A stretch of 64,000 nucleotides of DNA from Chryseosolibacter sp040902445 (GTDB lineage: Bacteria > Bacteroidota > Bacteroidia > Cytophagales > Cyclobacteriaceae). Position numbers and translations under genes: made by a program. The stretch is taken from NCBI GenBank assembly GCA_040902445.1, contig JBBDXJ010000293.1, forward strand, positions 11,278 through 75,277. The letters run 5' to 3'. Shown here piece by piece: positions 27,670-36,622 of the stretch (positions within the stretch are counted from its first letter, which is position 1; each line of letters starts with the position of its first letter). Below the pieces are notes generated by a model. The model was given only the letters and a program-made list of their open reading frames with translations. It did not search any database and was not told the DNA's origin.

Positions 27670-28962
27670 ATGAGATTAATCAGAATTGTCCCCCTGCTCT
27701 TTATGATCTTTGTTTTCGGGTGTAAGACCACCGAAAATATTAAATCACCCTACACCGCCTTCACAGGAGCCACGATCATCGACGGCAGCGGCGCTGATCC
27801 CATTCAGGATGCAGTTCTACTCGTCCAGGATGGAAGGGTGGTTGCTGTAGGGTCAAAGGAGAATGTTTCTATTCCAGAGCATGCAACTATCACCGATGTC
27901 TCAGGTAAGTTCATTATACCGGGCATCATCAACGGTCACGGACATGTCGGCAATGCGAAAGGCATCGATGGCGGGCACTACTCACGCGAAAACGTTATTG
28001 ACAATCTCGCGATCTACGCGCGCTATGGTATTACTACTGTGGTGAGCCTTGGCGATGACAGGAAGGATGCCCAACCGGTCCGCGCTGTAAGGGCGACCCT
28101 CGCGGTCGCCCCTGCTTCAACCAGGGCCCGCCTGTATATTGCAGGAGAAGTAATCTCGGGAAAAACTCCCGAAGAAGCATTGACTGTAATAGACAAAAAC
28201 CATGAAATGGGCGTGGACTTCATGAAGATCAGGGTCGACGACAACCTGGGAACGAGTACGAAGATGACTGAGGAGGTCTACCGCGCTGTAATTAAAAGAT
28301 CGCACGAACTCGGATACAAGATCGCCACGCACATGTATTACCTCGAGGATGCACGAAAGTTACTCGACGCAGGAACAGACATGCTTGCACACAGCGTCAG
28401 GGATTTACCCGTGGACGATGCGTTCATCCGGCTTCTCAAAGAAAAGAAAGTATGTTATTGTCCGACGCTCACCAGGGAAGTATCCGCATTTGTTTATGGC
28501 GATACAGCAGACTTTTTCTCAGATCCTTTTTTCAAACGAGAATATGACAGCGCGGCGATCCAGCCATTAAAGGACCCAGCCCGTCAGTTGCAGGTGAGCA
28601 ACAGTCGGAGCGCAAAGATGTACAAGCAACAACTTCCCACAGCGATGGCCAATCTGAAAACCCTGTGTGATCAGGGCATACCCATTGTATTCGGTACTGA
28701 TAGCGGTGTGCCTACCAGGTTCATGGGCTACTTCGAGCACATGGAAATGCAGATGATGGCTGAAGCCGGCCTCACTCCTATGCAGATCATCGTGTCAGCA
28801 ACAAAAAATGCAGCGGAATATATGGGGCTGAAGGATCTGGGAACTATATCGCCTGGCCACTGGGCGGACTTTATTGTATTGGATGCTGATCCGTTGGAGG
28901 ATATCAGGAATGTAAGACAAATCTCAGGAGTTTTTATAAACGGTGAAGAAGTGGAGAGATAA
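27670..28962 (+). CDS. Amidohydrolase-family lipoprotein (imidazolonepropionase-like), intact
   Basis: 430 residues, lipoprotein signal ending LFMIFVFGC. The order of motifs is a small beta-sandwich (FTGATIIDGSG), NGHGHVG (HxH metal site), FMKIRVDD (candidate carboxylated Lys), ATHMYYLEDARKLLDAG (His), LAHSVRD (His) and FGTDSG with the late Asp. A WADFIVLDADPL tail completes the sandwich. All metal ligands are present, unlike in the paralogue at 11116. Such proteins are metal-dependent peptidases or amidases in the periplasm or on the membrane, and the substrate is unknown. It probably stands alone, preceded by a hairpin repeat. Confidence 0.9.
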   Translation: MRLIRIVPLLFMIFVFGCKTTENIKSPYTAFTGATIIDGSGADPIQDAVLLVQDGRVVAVGSKENVSIPEHATITDVSGKFIIPGIINGHGHVGNAKGIDGGHYSRENVIDNLAIYARYGITTVVSLGDDRKDAQPVRAVRATLAVAPASTRARLYIAGEVISGKTPEEALTVIDKNHEMGVDFMKIRVDDNLGTSTKMTEEVYRAVIKRSHELGYKIATHMYYLEDARKLLDAGTDMLAHSVRDLPVDDAFIRLLKEKKVCYCPTLTREVSAFVYGDTADFFSDPFFKREYDSAAIQPLKDPARQLQVSNSRSAKMYKQQLPTAMANLKTLCDQGIPIVFGTDSGVPTRFMGYFEHMEMQMMAEAGLTPMQIIVSATKNAAEYMGLKDLGTISPGHWADFIVLDADPLEDIRNVRQISGVFINGEEVER

Positions 28963-29131
28963 AAAGTCCACCGTTCACAGATGACGGCCCAGCCATTGGA
29001 GGGGAGACCACCCGGCAACCGGCAACTGGCGCCCGATTATTGACCCGTTATACATTAATGTTTATATTGAATTCTATATCTGAGGAGCCCGAAAAGTGCT
29101 GTCTCCCGTTCACTTAACGTACCTGTTTAAT

Positions 29132-31330
29132 ATGAAATCAAAAAAACTATTCATCAGCTCAGAGGTTCCTTTGAAGGAATCATTCAATTTAAGAAAGATT
29201 CTTTACATCACTTTCCTGGTCGCATTGATTGCGTTGGATTCATGCAATCCAACATCAGAATCCGTCCAGGTAGAGGACGATGATATCGGAGGAGTTGTCA
29301 CCGGACCTGATGGTCCCGAAGCAGGAGTGTGGGTGATCGCCGAAACTCATGACCTTCCTACCAGATATGCCAAGATTGTTGTCACTGATGATAAGGGACA
29401 ATATTTGATACCCGATCTTCCCGACGCGAACTATTCGGTCTGGGTGCGCGGTTATGGATTGGTGGATTCTCCCAAAGAAGAAGCAAAACCCGGCAGCGTT
29501 CTGGACCTCGAAGCCGTGGTAGCACCAAATCCTCGGGCAGCCGCCGAATATTATCCCGCAGGCTACTGGTTTTCCCTGCTCAATGTGCCGGACAAGAGCA
29601 AGTTCCCCGGTACAGGACCGGAAGGAAATGGCATATCTCCCAACATTAAAAATCAGGCTAATTTTTTAAGAAATATAAAATCAGGTACGTGCCTGGCCTG
29701 TCATGCAATGGGCACAAAAGGCACGCGCGAGTTTCAGGCATCGCTGGGAAAATTCGCATCTTCAACCGAGGCATGGGAGAGACGTTTGGCGTCCGGGCAG
29801 GCCGGAGGAAGCATGATCTCTTCCACACACGGGCTTGGGCGCGAGGAAGTTTTGAGGATGCTGGCAGACTGGACGGACCGGATCGCTGGAGGTGAAATTC
29901 CAGAAGCTCCGCCGAGGCCGGCAGGAGTTGAAAGAAATGTTGTCATAACACAATGGGACTGGGCTGATCCCAAAGCATACCTTCACGATGTCGTCTCCAC
30001 CGACAGAAGAAACCCAACAGTGAACGCGAACGGTCCGCTCTATGGTGCACTGGAAGTCAGTGCCGATTATATTCCAGTACTCGATCCGGTGAAGCACGAT
30101 GCGAGCCGCATACCATTAACGGTGCGCGATCCGGAAACCAAACCTGCTTCCGGTCCGGAGATGCCACAACCCTCTCCCTATTGGGGAGATGAGCCCATAT
30201 GGAACAGCAAGACCAATGTTCACAATCCCATGTTGGATGAAAAAGGCCGGGTCTGGATTACCGCTACGGTGCGTCCACCTGAAAATCCTGATTTTTGTAA
30301 AGAAGGGTCCGATCATCCTTCCGCCAAACAATTCCCGATGAACAGGGCCGGGCGACATCTCGGTGTCTATGACCCTAAAACAAAAAAATATACGCACATC
30401 AGCACCTGCTTCAGCACACACCACCTCATGTTTGCTGAAGATGAAAACAACACCCTGTGGACGAGCGGTGGAGGAGAAGTGATCGGATGGCTTGACACGA
30501 AAAAGTATGACGAGACGGGAGATGAAGAGGCCTCGCAAGGTTGGACACCACTTATTCTGGATACCAATGGAAATGGCAAACGCGACAAATACAAAGAACC
30601 CAATGATCCCGTTGATCCTAAAATGGACAAGCGCATTGCCAGGGGACTTTATGCATGCTCTCCCGCGCCCGACGGCTCGGTCTGGGGCTCTTCTTTAGGA
30701 TATCCCGGCGCCCTCATCCGCCTGAATCCGGGATCGAATCCATCAGAAACGGCCCTGGTAGAATATTACGAACTTCCCTTGAATGACAAAGGTGAACCTG
30801 TCGAAGGATTTTCACCCCGCGGCATGGATGTGGACCGGAATGGTGTGGCCTGGGTTGCACTTGCCAGTGGTCACCTTGCAAGCTTCGACCGGAAGAAATG
30901 CAAAGGATCCCTTAATGGTCCGGATGCTACAGGTCAGCATTGTCCGGAAGGATGGACTTTCTATACAGAACCACTTCCACAACTAAAAGGATTAAAAGAA
31001 TCCGGAAGCGCTGAGTCAAGCTACTACACCTGGGTTGATCAGTTCAATACTCTTGGATTGGGTGAAAATATTCCCATCAATACCGGCAATGAATCCGAAG
31101 CGCTGCTGGCACTGAAGGATGGAGAATGGGTTAAATTACGTGTACCCTATCCGTTGGGATTTTATACGAAGTGGATGGACGGAAGGATCGATGATCCAAA
31201 CGCCGGCTGGAAAGGCCGGGGAATATGGGCAACGATAAGCACCCGCGCACCATTCCATATGGAAGGAGGCAAAGGCACTACCAGCAAAGTATTTAAGTTC
31301 CAGCTCAGGCCGGATCCGCTGGCGAAGTAG
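29132..31330 (+). CDS. Lipoprotein with carboxypeptidase-regulatory-like domain and one c-type haem motif
   Basis: 732 residues from ATG 29132. A GTG at 29096 is in frame, but the signal peptide fits the ATG better. The long N-region (MKSKKLFISSEVPLKESFNL) precedes a hydrophobic core ending LIALDSC. A carboxypeptidase-regulatory-like beta-sandwich follows (GGVVTGPDGPEAGVWVIAET). CLACH at 187-191 is a c-type haem site. The rest (about 280-730) has repeats such as DGSVWGSS, NNTLWTSGG and NGVAWVAL, typical of a Vgb/SMP-30-like beta-propeller. It would be an exported, haem-bound protein, possibly an oxidoreductase or dehydratase. Its enzymatic role is unknown to me. No haem-partner genes lie beside it. 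Confidence 0.8.
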   Translation: MKSKKLFISSEVPLKESFNLRKILYITFLVALIALDSCNPTSESVQVEDDDIGGVVTGPDGPEAGVWVIAETHDLPTRYAKIVVTDDKGQYLIPDLPDANYSVWVRGYGLVDSPKEEAKPGSVLDLEAVVAPNPRAAAEYYPAGYWFSLLNVPDKSKFPGTGPEGNGISPNIKNQANFLRNIKSGTCLACHAMGTKGTREFQASLGKFASSTEAWERRLASGQAGGSMISSTHGLGREEVLRMLADWTDRIAGGEIPEAPPRPAGVERNVVITQWDWADPKAYLHDVVSTDRRNPTVNANGPLYGALEVSADYIPVLDPVKHDASRIPLTVRDPETKPASGPEMPQPSPYWGDEPIWNSKTNVHNPMLDEKGRVWITATVRPPENPDFCKEGSDHPSAKQFPMNRAGRHLGVYDPKTKKYTHISTCFSTHHLMFAEDENNTLWTSGGGEVIGWLDTKKYDETGDEEASQGWTPLILDTNGNGKRDKYKEPNDPVDPKMDKRIARGLYACSPAPDGSVWGSSLGYPGALIRLNPGSNPSETALVEYYELPLNDKGEPVEGFSPRGMDVDRNGVAWVALASGHLASFDRKKCKGSLNGPDATGQHCPEGWTFYTEPLPQLKGLKESGSAESSYYTWVDQFNTLGLGENIPINTGNESEALLALKDGEWVKLRVPYPLGFYTKWMDGRIDDPNAGWKGRGIWATISTRAPFHMEGGKGTTSKVFKFQLRPDPLAK

Positions 31331-31353
31331 TTGGAATGACGAATGACGAATCT

Positions 31354-32106
31354 TTAAGCTCTTTTCTTTATTAGATCCAGAATGCCGTTGATAAAAGTCA
31401 GGGGGTGGATGGGATTTCCCGGCACGTAAAGGTCGACAGGGTGACGATCGAGAAACGTTCGATTAACGGCGGGGCTATCATCAAATAAACCACCGCTGAT
31501 CGCATCGGTTCCTGCCAGAATGATGACTTTCGGATCGGGTATGGCGTCGTAACAAAGCTCTAATGGTTTTGACATGTTTTCCGTGATCGGACCCGTGATC
31601 ACGATTCCATCGGCATGCCGTGGCGATGCGACAAATTCGATACCGAACCGGCTCATATCAAAGTTCACGTTTCCGCAGGCGTTTAATTCCAGTTCGTTGC
31701 TGTTGTCGCCACCCGCGGAAACCTGGCGCAATTTTAATGACCCTTTAAAAAAACCGGCGATCTCTTTCCTGACCAGGGCAGGATCGGGTGTGATGGCTTT
31801 TAGAGCACCCTCGTGAATAATCAATCCTTTCCTGTCGTTGGTTGCCATCCGGTAATCTTTTGAAAATTTAATTTTATTCGGAAAGGCCCTGGCACATTCC
31901 CCGCAAAAGGCGCATCTTCCGAGATCCAGTGTGAGGGGATTTGAACGGATGGCGCCTGTCGGACAAAAATCAATCAGTGCGTTTTCATCTACTTTGTCAT
32001 GAGTGATTTCTGGTACTCCTCTGAATACGCCAGGAACTTCCGCTTTTGTTGGATCGGGAATGTATTGCTTTCCCTGACGTATTAATATTTTTATGTTGCC
32101 AATCAT
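31354..32106 (-). CDS. Hydrogenase-4/complex-I small-subunit-like protein fused to a ferredoxin domain, N2 ligands lost
   Basis: 250 residues. The N-terminal third is a HyfH-like ferredoxin segment whose Cys 48 (FCPTG) and Cys 65, 68 and 71 (CAFCGEC) can bind one [4Fe-4S]. The C-terminal part (from about 125) has the NuoB/HyfI fold markers FGIEFVASPRHADGIVITGP, YDAIPDPKVIILAG, SGG and VDLYVPG. The N2-type cluster ligands are missing. CxxC is LNAC (only Cys 144 kept), the GDCA position is GTDA (199-202), and VPGCP is VPGNP (228-232). The protein therefore cannot coordinate the usual proximal cluster. It is the last gene of the seven-gene operon, 9 bp after the large-subunit gene. Confidence 0.85.
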   Translation of the reverse strand: MIGNIKILIRQGKQYIPDPTKAEVPGVFRGVPEITHDKVDENALIDFCPTGAIRSNPLTLDLGRCAFCGECARAFPNKIKFSKDYRMATNDRKGLIIHEGALKAITPDPALVRKEIAGFFKGSLKLRQVSAGGDNSNELELNACGNVNFDMSRFGIEFVASPRHADGIVITGPITENMSKPLELCYDAIPDPKVIILAGTDAISGGLFDDSPAVNRTFLDRHPVDLYVPGNPIHPLTFINGILDLIKKRA

Positions 32107-32115
32107 AGATTGCTT

Positions 32116-33621
32116 TTAGAGATCATGACCACAATAACTTAAGTCAAAGCTTTTGTTGGATATTGGAAAATCCGATATCTCATTATTTCTTACGGCCATG
32201 GCCACTGTCAGCCAATTGTGCATAGAGGGATCTTTGATCCGATATTGATACAGTTCTCCTTTTTCGTCAGTGATGGCGCAGTGACAGATTTCTCCTCTCC
32301 ATCCCTCCGTTAATGAAATTCCGAAGGTTTCGGGTTGTGGATGCAACAAAGGTGCACGCGTGGTTATTTCCGGCGGGATTTTGTGGATGATCTTCCGCAG
32401 GTAATAAAGTGTTTGCACAATCTCGTCGTGCCTGATCTTTGTGCGGCTGTAAACATCTCCGTGGTGTTTGATTATGGAAATCGGTGAAAATTCGTTGTAC
32501 AGACCATGGGGATGTGTAGTCCGGATATCACGCATGAGCCCAGTGCCGCGGGCGGATATACCTACTGCCCCCAGGGACAAGGCAACATCATGGCTGATTA
32601 CACCTGTTTTTTCCAGCCGCGCCAGTGCACTGGGAAGGGTATGAAACTCTTTCCACATTTGATCAAAATCAGACTCATATTCCTGAAATAATTCTTCCAG
32701 CCTCACAGCAAGCGATTTGGTAAAATCAAAAGGGTTGTATCCGGGACGAATCAGGCCTTTCGCCAACCGGTTTCCACACCACTCCTGGAAGAAATTTATC
32801 AAAGGCGTTCGCAGCCTTCCAAACACAGCGCTTCCGAGTTGGTAGCCAATGTCTGTGCAGATGGCGCTGAGGCCTCCCGTGTGCATTGCCAGCCTTTCTA
32901 ATTCTATAGCAATTGTTCTCGAAAAGTGCAGGTCGGGAGGAGCAGTATAGCCGCATAAATTTTCCCAAAGATTAACAAAAGCCGTGGTATGACCCGCCAC
33001 ATTATCTCCCGCAATTGATTCCGCCAGGAGGGTGCGTTGCAGTAGTTTATGCTTTGACAAAAAAAGTTGCTCTATACCGCGGTGTTGATATCCGAGTTGT
33101 ATCTCGAGGTGAAGAATTTGCTCACCATTGCAGATAAACCGGAAATGACCCGGTTCAATAATACCCGCATGAATGGGACCGACACCAACTTCATGTAGCT
33201 CTTCACTTTCTATCTGGTAAAAGGGATAATTCCCGATCACTGAATTTTTGTCTGCCCTGTCAGACGGATACCGCACAGGTTTTAACCACGGATGGTCTGA
33301 GAATTTCAATCCAAAGTTTTCATGCAAAACTCTCTCAAACACATGAAAGCTTAAATGATTTGCTGTAAAGGAAGGATAGGTTTGTGCGGATCTGGCAGAG
33401 ATTTCGGAACTGGATACACAAATAGACGCATTACTGTCGTTGGCGATGCAGCAAATCAGCTTTAATTTTTCGTTGTGAGTGAACCCAAAATAATGAGCGC
33501 AATGATTCACCTCTTTACGGACGAGGCCGGTATTGAGCTCGAGAAAATCATCATACTTTAAGACTGGAATGGCTTGAAGGGCAATCGTACCGTTATTTGC
33601 TATGTTTATGTATTGACTCAT
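32116..33621 (-). CDS. Hydrogenase-4 large-subunit-like protein (NuoCD/HyfG type) without NiFe ligands
   Basis: 501 residues. Residues 1-125 resemble the NuoC/30-kDa domain. From about 140 the NuoD/HyfG large-subunit core begins (LHEVGVGPIHAGIIEPGHFR, LGYQHRGIEQL). The L1 motif RxCGxC of NiFe hydrogenases is ESIAGDN here (201-207), and the C-terminal DPCxxC is DPSMHN (464-469). All four nickel-binding cysteines are absent, so this is not a hydrogenase. Proteins like this occur in the energy-converting-hydrogenase-related (Ehr) complexes and in complex I. The start overlaps the end of the HyfF-like gene by 4 bp, a sign of translational coupling. Confidence 0.88.
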   Translation of the reverse strand: MSQYINIANNGTIALQAIPVLKYDDFLELNTGLVRKEVNHCAHYFGFTHNEKLKLICCIANDSNASICVSSSEISARSAQTYPSFTANHLSFHVFERVLHENFGLKFSDHPWLKPVRYPSDRADKNSVIGNYPFYQIESEELHEVGVGPIHAGIIEPGHFRFICNGEQILHLEIQLGYQHRGIEQLFLSKHKLLQRTLLAESIAGDNVAGHTTAFVNLWENLCGYTAPPDLHFSRTIAIELERLAMHTGGLSAICTDIGYQLGSAVFGRLRTPLINFFQEWCGNRLAKGLIRPGYNPFDFTKSLAVRLEELFQEYESDFDQMWKEFHTLPSALARLEKTGVISHDVALSLGAVGISARGTGLMRDIRTTHPHGLYNEFSPISIIKHHGDVYSRTKIRHDEIVQTLYYLRKIIHKIPPEITTRAPLLHPQPETFGISLTEGWRGEICHCAITDEKGELYQYRIKDPSMHNWLTVAMAVRNNEISDFPISNKSFDLSYCGHDL

Positions 33622-35051
33622 ATCTTCCGGGGCAAATGTTGAGTTGCGTCATGGATGAGATTAACGAGTTCTACGGGAGGATTCAATCCCAGGTAAACCA
33701 CCAGCGCAAGCAGCATAAACTGGCTGAGGGATTCTGCAGGGTGAATCTTTTTTATATTTTCTTCCTTGAAACCCAGCGTCCTGATGAAAAGCATTTTAAA
33801 AATATTTTTTCCCAAAGACCAGATAATCAGCGTGAGAAATAATAACACCAGGATGAGTAACCATATTTTCCCAGATTCAAAAATAGAGCGGAATATCAGG
33901 AACTCGCTGATGAACATTCCTGAAGGTGGCATTGCGGTTATGATAAAAAAGGCGAATAACAATACCATCGCGCCGGGTGTGTTGTATGCAAAATAATTTC
34001 CGATATCGTAAATACTTTTGCTCCGGTAGATGCGGTAAACCTGGTCAACCTGAAAGAATAAAGCTGGTTTGGCAAAGGAATGTAACACAAGGTGGAGGAT
34101 GGCCGCATAATAACCGGCGCCGCCCGAGGCCACACCCAGCATGACAATACCCATGTGTTCCACCCCTGAGTAGGCAAGCATGCGCTTCAGGTTTTTTACA
34201 CGCAAAATGTAAACCGCTGATACGAAAATGGAGATCAATCCTCCGATGACAAGGATCGTATTGGCCCACTGTGCGATCGAAGTGTTGGCCATTACTTCAT
34301 AAATCCGGAATATGCCGAGGAATCCAACGTTGACCAATACACTTGCCAGTAGCGCACCTGCTGGTCCCGGCGCTTTATCTTTTGCATCAATTCCCACCGT
34401 ATACATCGGAACCAATCCTGCCTTAGCCGTGAAACCAGTGAAGATGAAAAGGAAAGCAAGCTTGAGCCAAAACGGGTTCAGCAATGGGGCATCGATGATC
34501 AGTGCCTGGTAGGAGAGCTCTTTAAATCCCTGGTGTTGAAGGGCGATGCTCAGGAAAAGTATACCAACAAATACCAGGGTAATGCTTATGGAACAAACAA
34601 ATATATATTTCCAAGTGGCTTCCAGTGTACGTTCATTTCGATTGTGATAAACTAAAGCCGACGTACTGAGTGTTGTCAACTCCACAAAGATCCAGGTTAC
34701 AGCAAGATGATTTGATAAATAGGCAGCACTGAGGGAAGCGATTAGAATCACCATTGCGGCATAATAAATGCCCCGTTGTCTCGGGATATCTTTCCGGTTA
34801 TTGAAAAAAACATAGCTGTGATAGAACGCGGGCACACATACGATGCTGAGAATTCCCAAAAGAATAAGGCTCAATGGATCAAAGGTGAAATATTCAAGCG
34901 ATGCGAGGTCCCGGCGGTTGAATGCGTGGACCGTTAGCACCCACTGCAACAGGATAAATGACCAAACCGCGAAATAGCTTATAATTCTTTTCTGTGCGAA
35001 GAAAAGTATCAGGCTTAAAACAAAACTCAGAATCAAATATATTCCAATCAT
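33618..35051 (-). CDS. HyfF/NuoN-type antiporter-like membrane subunit
   Basis: 477 residues with about 14 membrane helices. The Proton_antipo_M core is clear: VTWIFVELTTLSTSALVYH (TM5 Glu), LKLAFLFIFTGFTAKAGLVP with GIDAKDKAPGPAGALLASV (TM7/8 Lys region), MLAYSGVEHMGIVMLGVAS, LHLVLHSFAKPALFFQ, and MPPSGMFISEFLIF. It would form one of the proton (or sodium) pumping modules of the complex. It is related to HyfF and to DabB-like proteins. It sits 12 bp after the HyfE-like gene and overlaps the large-subunit gene. Confidence 0.88.
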   Translation of the reverse strand: MIGIYLILSFVLSLILFFAQKRIISYFAVWSFILLQWVLTVHAFNRRDLASLEYFTFDPLSLILLGILSIVCVPAFYHSYVFFNNRKDIPRQRGIYYAAMVILIASLSAAYLSNHLAVTWIFVELTTLSTSALVYHNRNERTLEATWKYIFVCSISITLVFVGILFLSIALQHQGFKELSYQALIIDAPLLNPFWLKLAFLFIFTGFTAKAGLVPMYTVGIDAKDKAPGPAGALLASVLVNVGFLGIFRIYEVMANTSIAQWANTILVIGGLISIFVSAVYILRVKNLKRMLAYSGVEHMGIVMLGVASGGAGYYAAILHLVLHSFAKPALFFQVDQVYRIYRSKSIYDIGNYFAYNTPGAMVLLFAFFIITAMPPSGMFISEFLIFRSIFESGKIWLLILVLLFLTLIIWSLGKNIFKMLFIRTLGFKEENIKKIHPAESLSQFMLLALVVYLGLNPPVELVNLIHDATQHLPRKI

Positions 35052-35063
35052 AGTATTCCCGGG

Positions 35064-35693
35064 TCAATCTCTTAGTTGGCGTAGTTGCTCTGAATCATGC
35101 TCTTTTAATACATCGCCGATCCTATTAACAAAAATTCCCAGCAAGAGCACGCTGACAAAAATATCAAGCATAATTCCTACGTTGACGACCATAGGCATTT
35201 CACTTCCTGCCGCCAGGGATAAAACAAAGACGCCATTTTCAATGATGAGAAAACCCATTACATGGGTAATGATTTTCCGTCTGGAAACGATGATATACAA
35301 ACCGGTGAAAAGGGAGGATAGAGCGGCAGCAAAAAATATACCTTTCAGTTGATCTTCATGAAGGGTATTGGACAGCAGAAAAGAACCTATTATTATTCCG
35401 GTAATAATGACAACAGAAATAAAATTTGAAACGAATGGTTCCGCTTCCCTGGTCAGGTTATTTCTTTTGATGACATAATTGAGAAAAACCGGAATAGCGA
35501 TCGCTTTGAAAACAATCGTTTCAAAAAGAATAAATATCAGATTGATTACGCTGATCTCAATCAATTCGATGAAGGCAACTCCAAAAAGAGCAACACCCTG
35601 AAAGGCCAGGATGGCGATGTAGGTGTAAAGGCGGTTTGCTACCACCATGTAGATGAGGCTAATGATCAGAATGATAAGCAAGGTGTTGGTCAT
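35064..35693 (-). CDS. HyfE-like membrane subunit
   Basis: 209 residues with about six predicted helices, the usual HyfE size and hydropathy. The FLIIENGVFVLSLAAGSEMP segment resembles the NuoK-like Glu-containing helix (IENG) that takes part in proton transfer. The C-terminus is charged (IGDVLKEHDSEQLRQLRD) and likely cytoplasmic. In hydrogenase-4 operons HyfE lies between HyfC/D and HyfF, and the same position is kept here (12 bp on each side). Identification rests on position plus the NuoK-like motif. Confidence 0.82.
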   Translation of the reverse strand: MTNTLLIILIISLIYMVVANRLYTYIAILAFQGVALFGVAFIELIEISVINLIFILFETIVFKAIAIPVFLNYVIKRNNLTREAEPFVSNFISVVIITGIIIGSFLLSNTLHEDQLKGIFFAAALSSLFTGLYIIVSRRKIITHVMGFLIIENGVFVLSLAAGSEMPMVVNVGIMLDIFVSVLLLGIFVNRIGDVLKEHDSEQLRQLRD

Positions 35694-35705
35694 AAATTCT
35701 ATGTC

Positions 35706-36620
35706 TTAACTGATTCTTCCCAGCATGAGCAGTACTCCCAGGAAAATTAATATTGAAATGGAGGTTAGTGTAAAAATAAACTGAGGGTTGTGGTTCATCC
35801 GGAATCGCGCCATAAAAGATTCGATTGCACCCGCCACAATCGCAAAAAGAATCTCAACTCCTATAAATAATGGAATTGAATAATACAGGGCCATCCCCGG
35901 TGAAATAAATATATTGGCTATAAGGGCACCGTACATCGCGAACTTAAGATTTGTCGTGTGAAGGATAAGGCCCAGATCGAAACCACTATTATCCAGGATC
36001 ATCACCTCGTGCACCATGGTCAGCTCAAGATGTGTTTTCGGATCATCTACTGGCATGCGGCTGTTTTCAATCATGGCTAAGACGATGAATATAAAAGTCC
36101 CCAGCGCGCCCAGCGTATAAGAGATGTATGATTCAAAATGGAGGCTCTGAAAAATTTCAAAGAATGAAGTTTGACCTGTAAACAATGCAAAAGAACCCAT
36201 AAGGATAAAAAAGGCAGGTTCGGCCAGCAACGAATATAGCGCTTCACGGCTGGCACCCATACCTTCAAAGCTGCTGCCTGTGTCCATGGCGGAAATGATC
36301 ATAAAGAATTTTCCCAGCGCCAGAACGTAGGCAAAGAATACAAAATCCCCTGGAAAGGACATGATTCCCGGCTGGTCACCAAATGGGATCAGCAAAATCG
36401 CTGTGATAACGGTTGCAAAATAAATGCTGGGTGCAATCCGGAAAATGAAACTGGTTGTTTCACTGTAGACAACACCTTTCCGGAACAGGCGCCAGATATC
36501 CCGTAAAGGTTGAAAAACGCCAGGTCCTTTTCTTCCGGAGAAGATGCTTTTAGTACGGATCACTATCCCGGTAAAGAATAGGCTGGCCGTAATAATGAGC
36601 ATAAAACTGATCATATGCAT
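35706..36620 (-). CDS. HyfC/NuoH-type membrane subunit
   Basis: 304 residues, about eight helices, matching the NuoH/HycD/HyfC family. The Q-site-facing loop GRKGPGVFQPLRDIWRL appears at about residue 30. FEGMGASREALYSLLAEPAF contains the conserved acidic and Arg loop, and DDPKTHLELTMVHEVM is the family's cytoplasmic loop with its Glu cluster. These residues connect the soluble and membrane arms in complex I. Their conservation suggests that coupling is under selection even though the catalytic metal sites are gone. It lies 2 bp after the second HyfB-like gene. Confidence 0.9.
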   Translation of the reverse strand: MHMISFMLIITASLFFTGIVIRTKSIFSGRKGPGVFQPLRDIWRLFRKGVVYSETTSFIFRIAPSIYFATVITAILLIPFGDQPGIMSFPGDFVFFAYVLALGKFFMIISAMDTGSSFEGMGASREALYSLLAEPAFFILMGSFALFTGQTSFFEIFQSLHFESYISYTLGALGTFIFIVLAMIENSRMPVDDPKTHLELTMVHEVMILDNSGFDLGLILHTTNLKFAMYGALIANIFISPGMALYYSIPLFIGVEILFAIVAGAIESFMARFRMNHNPQFIFTLTSISILIFLGVLLMLGRIS

Positions 36621-36622
36621 GT

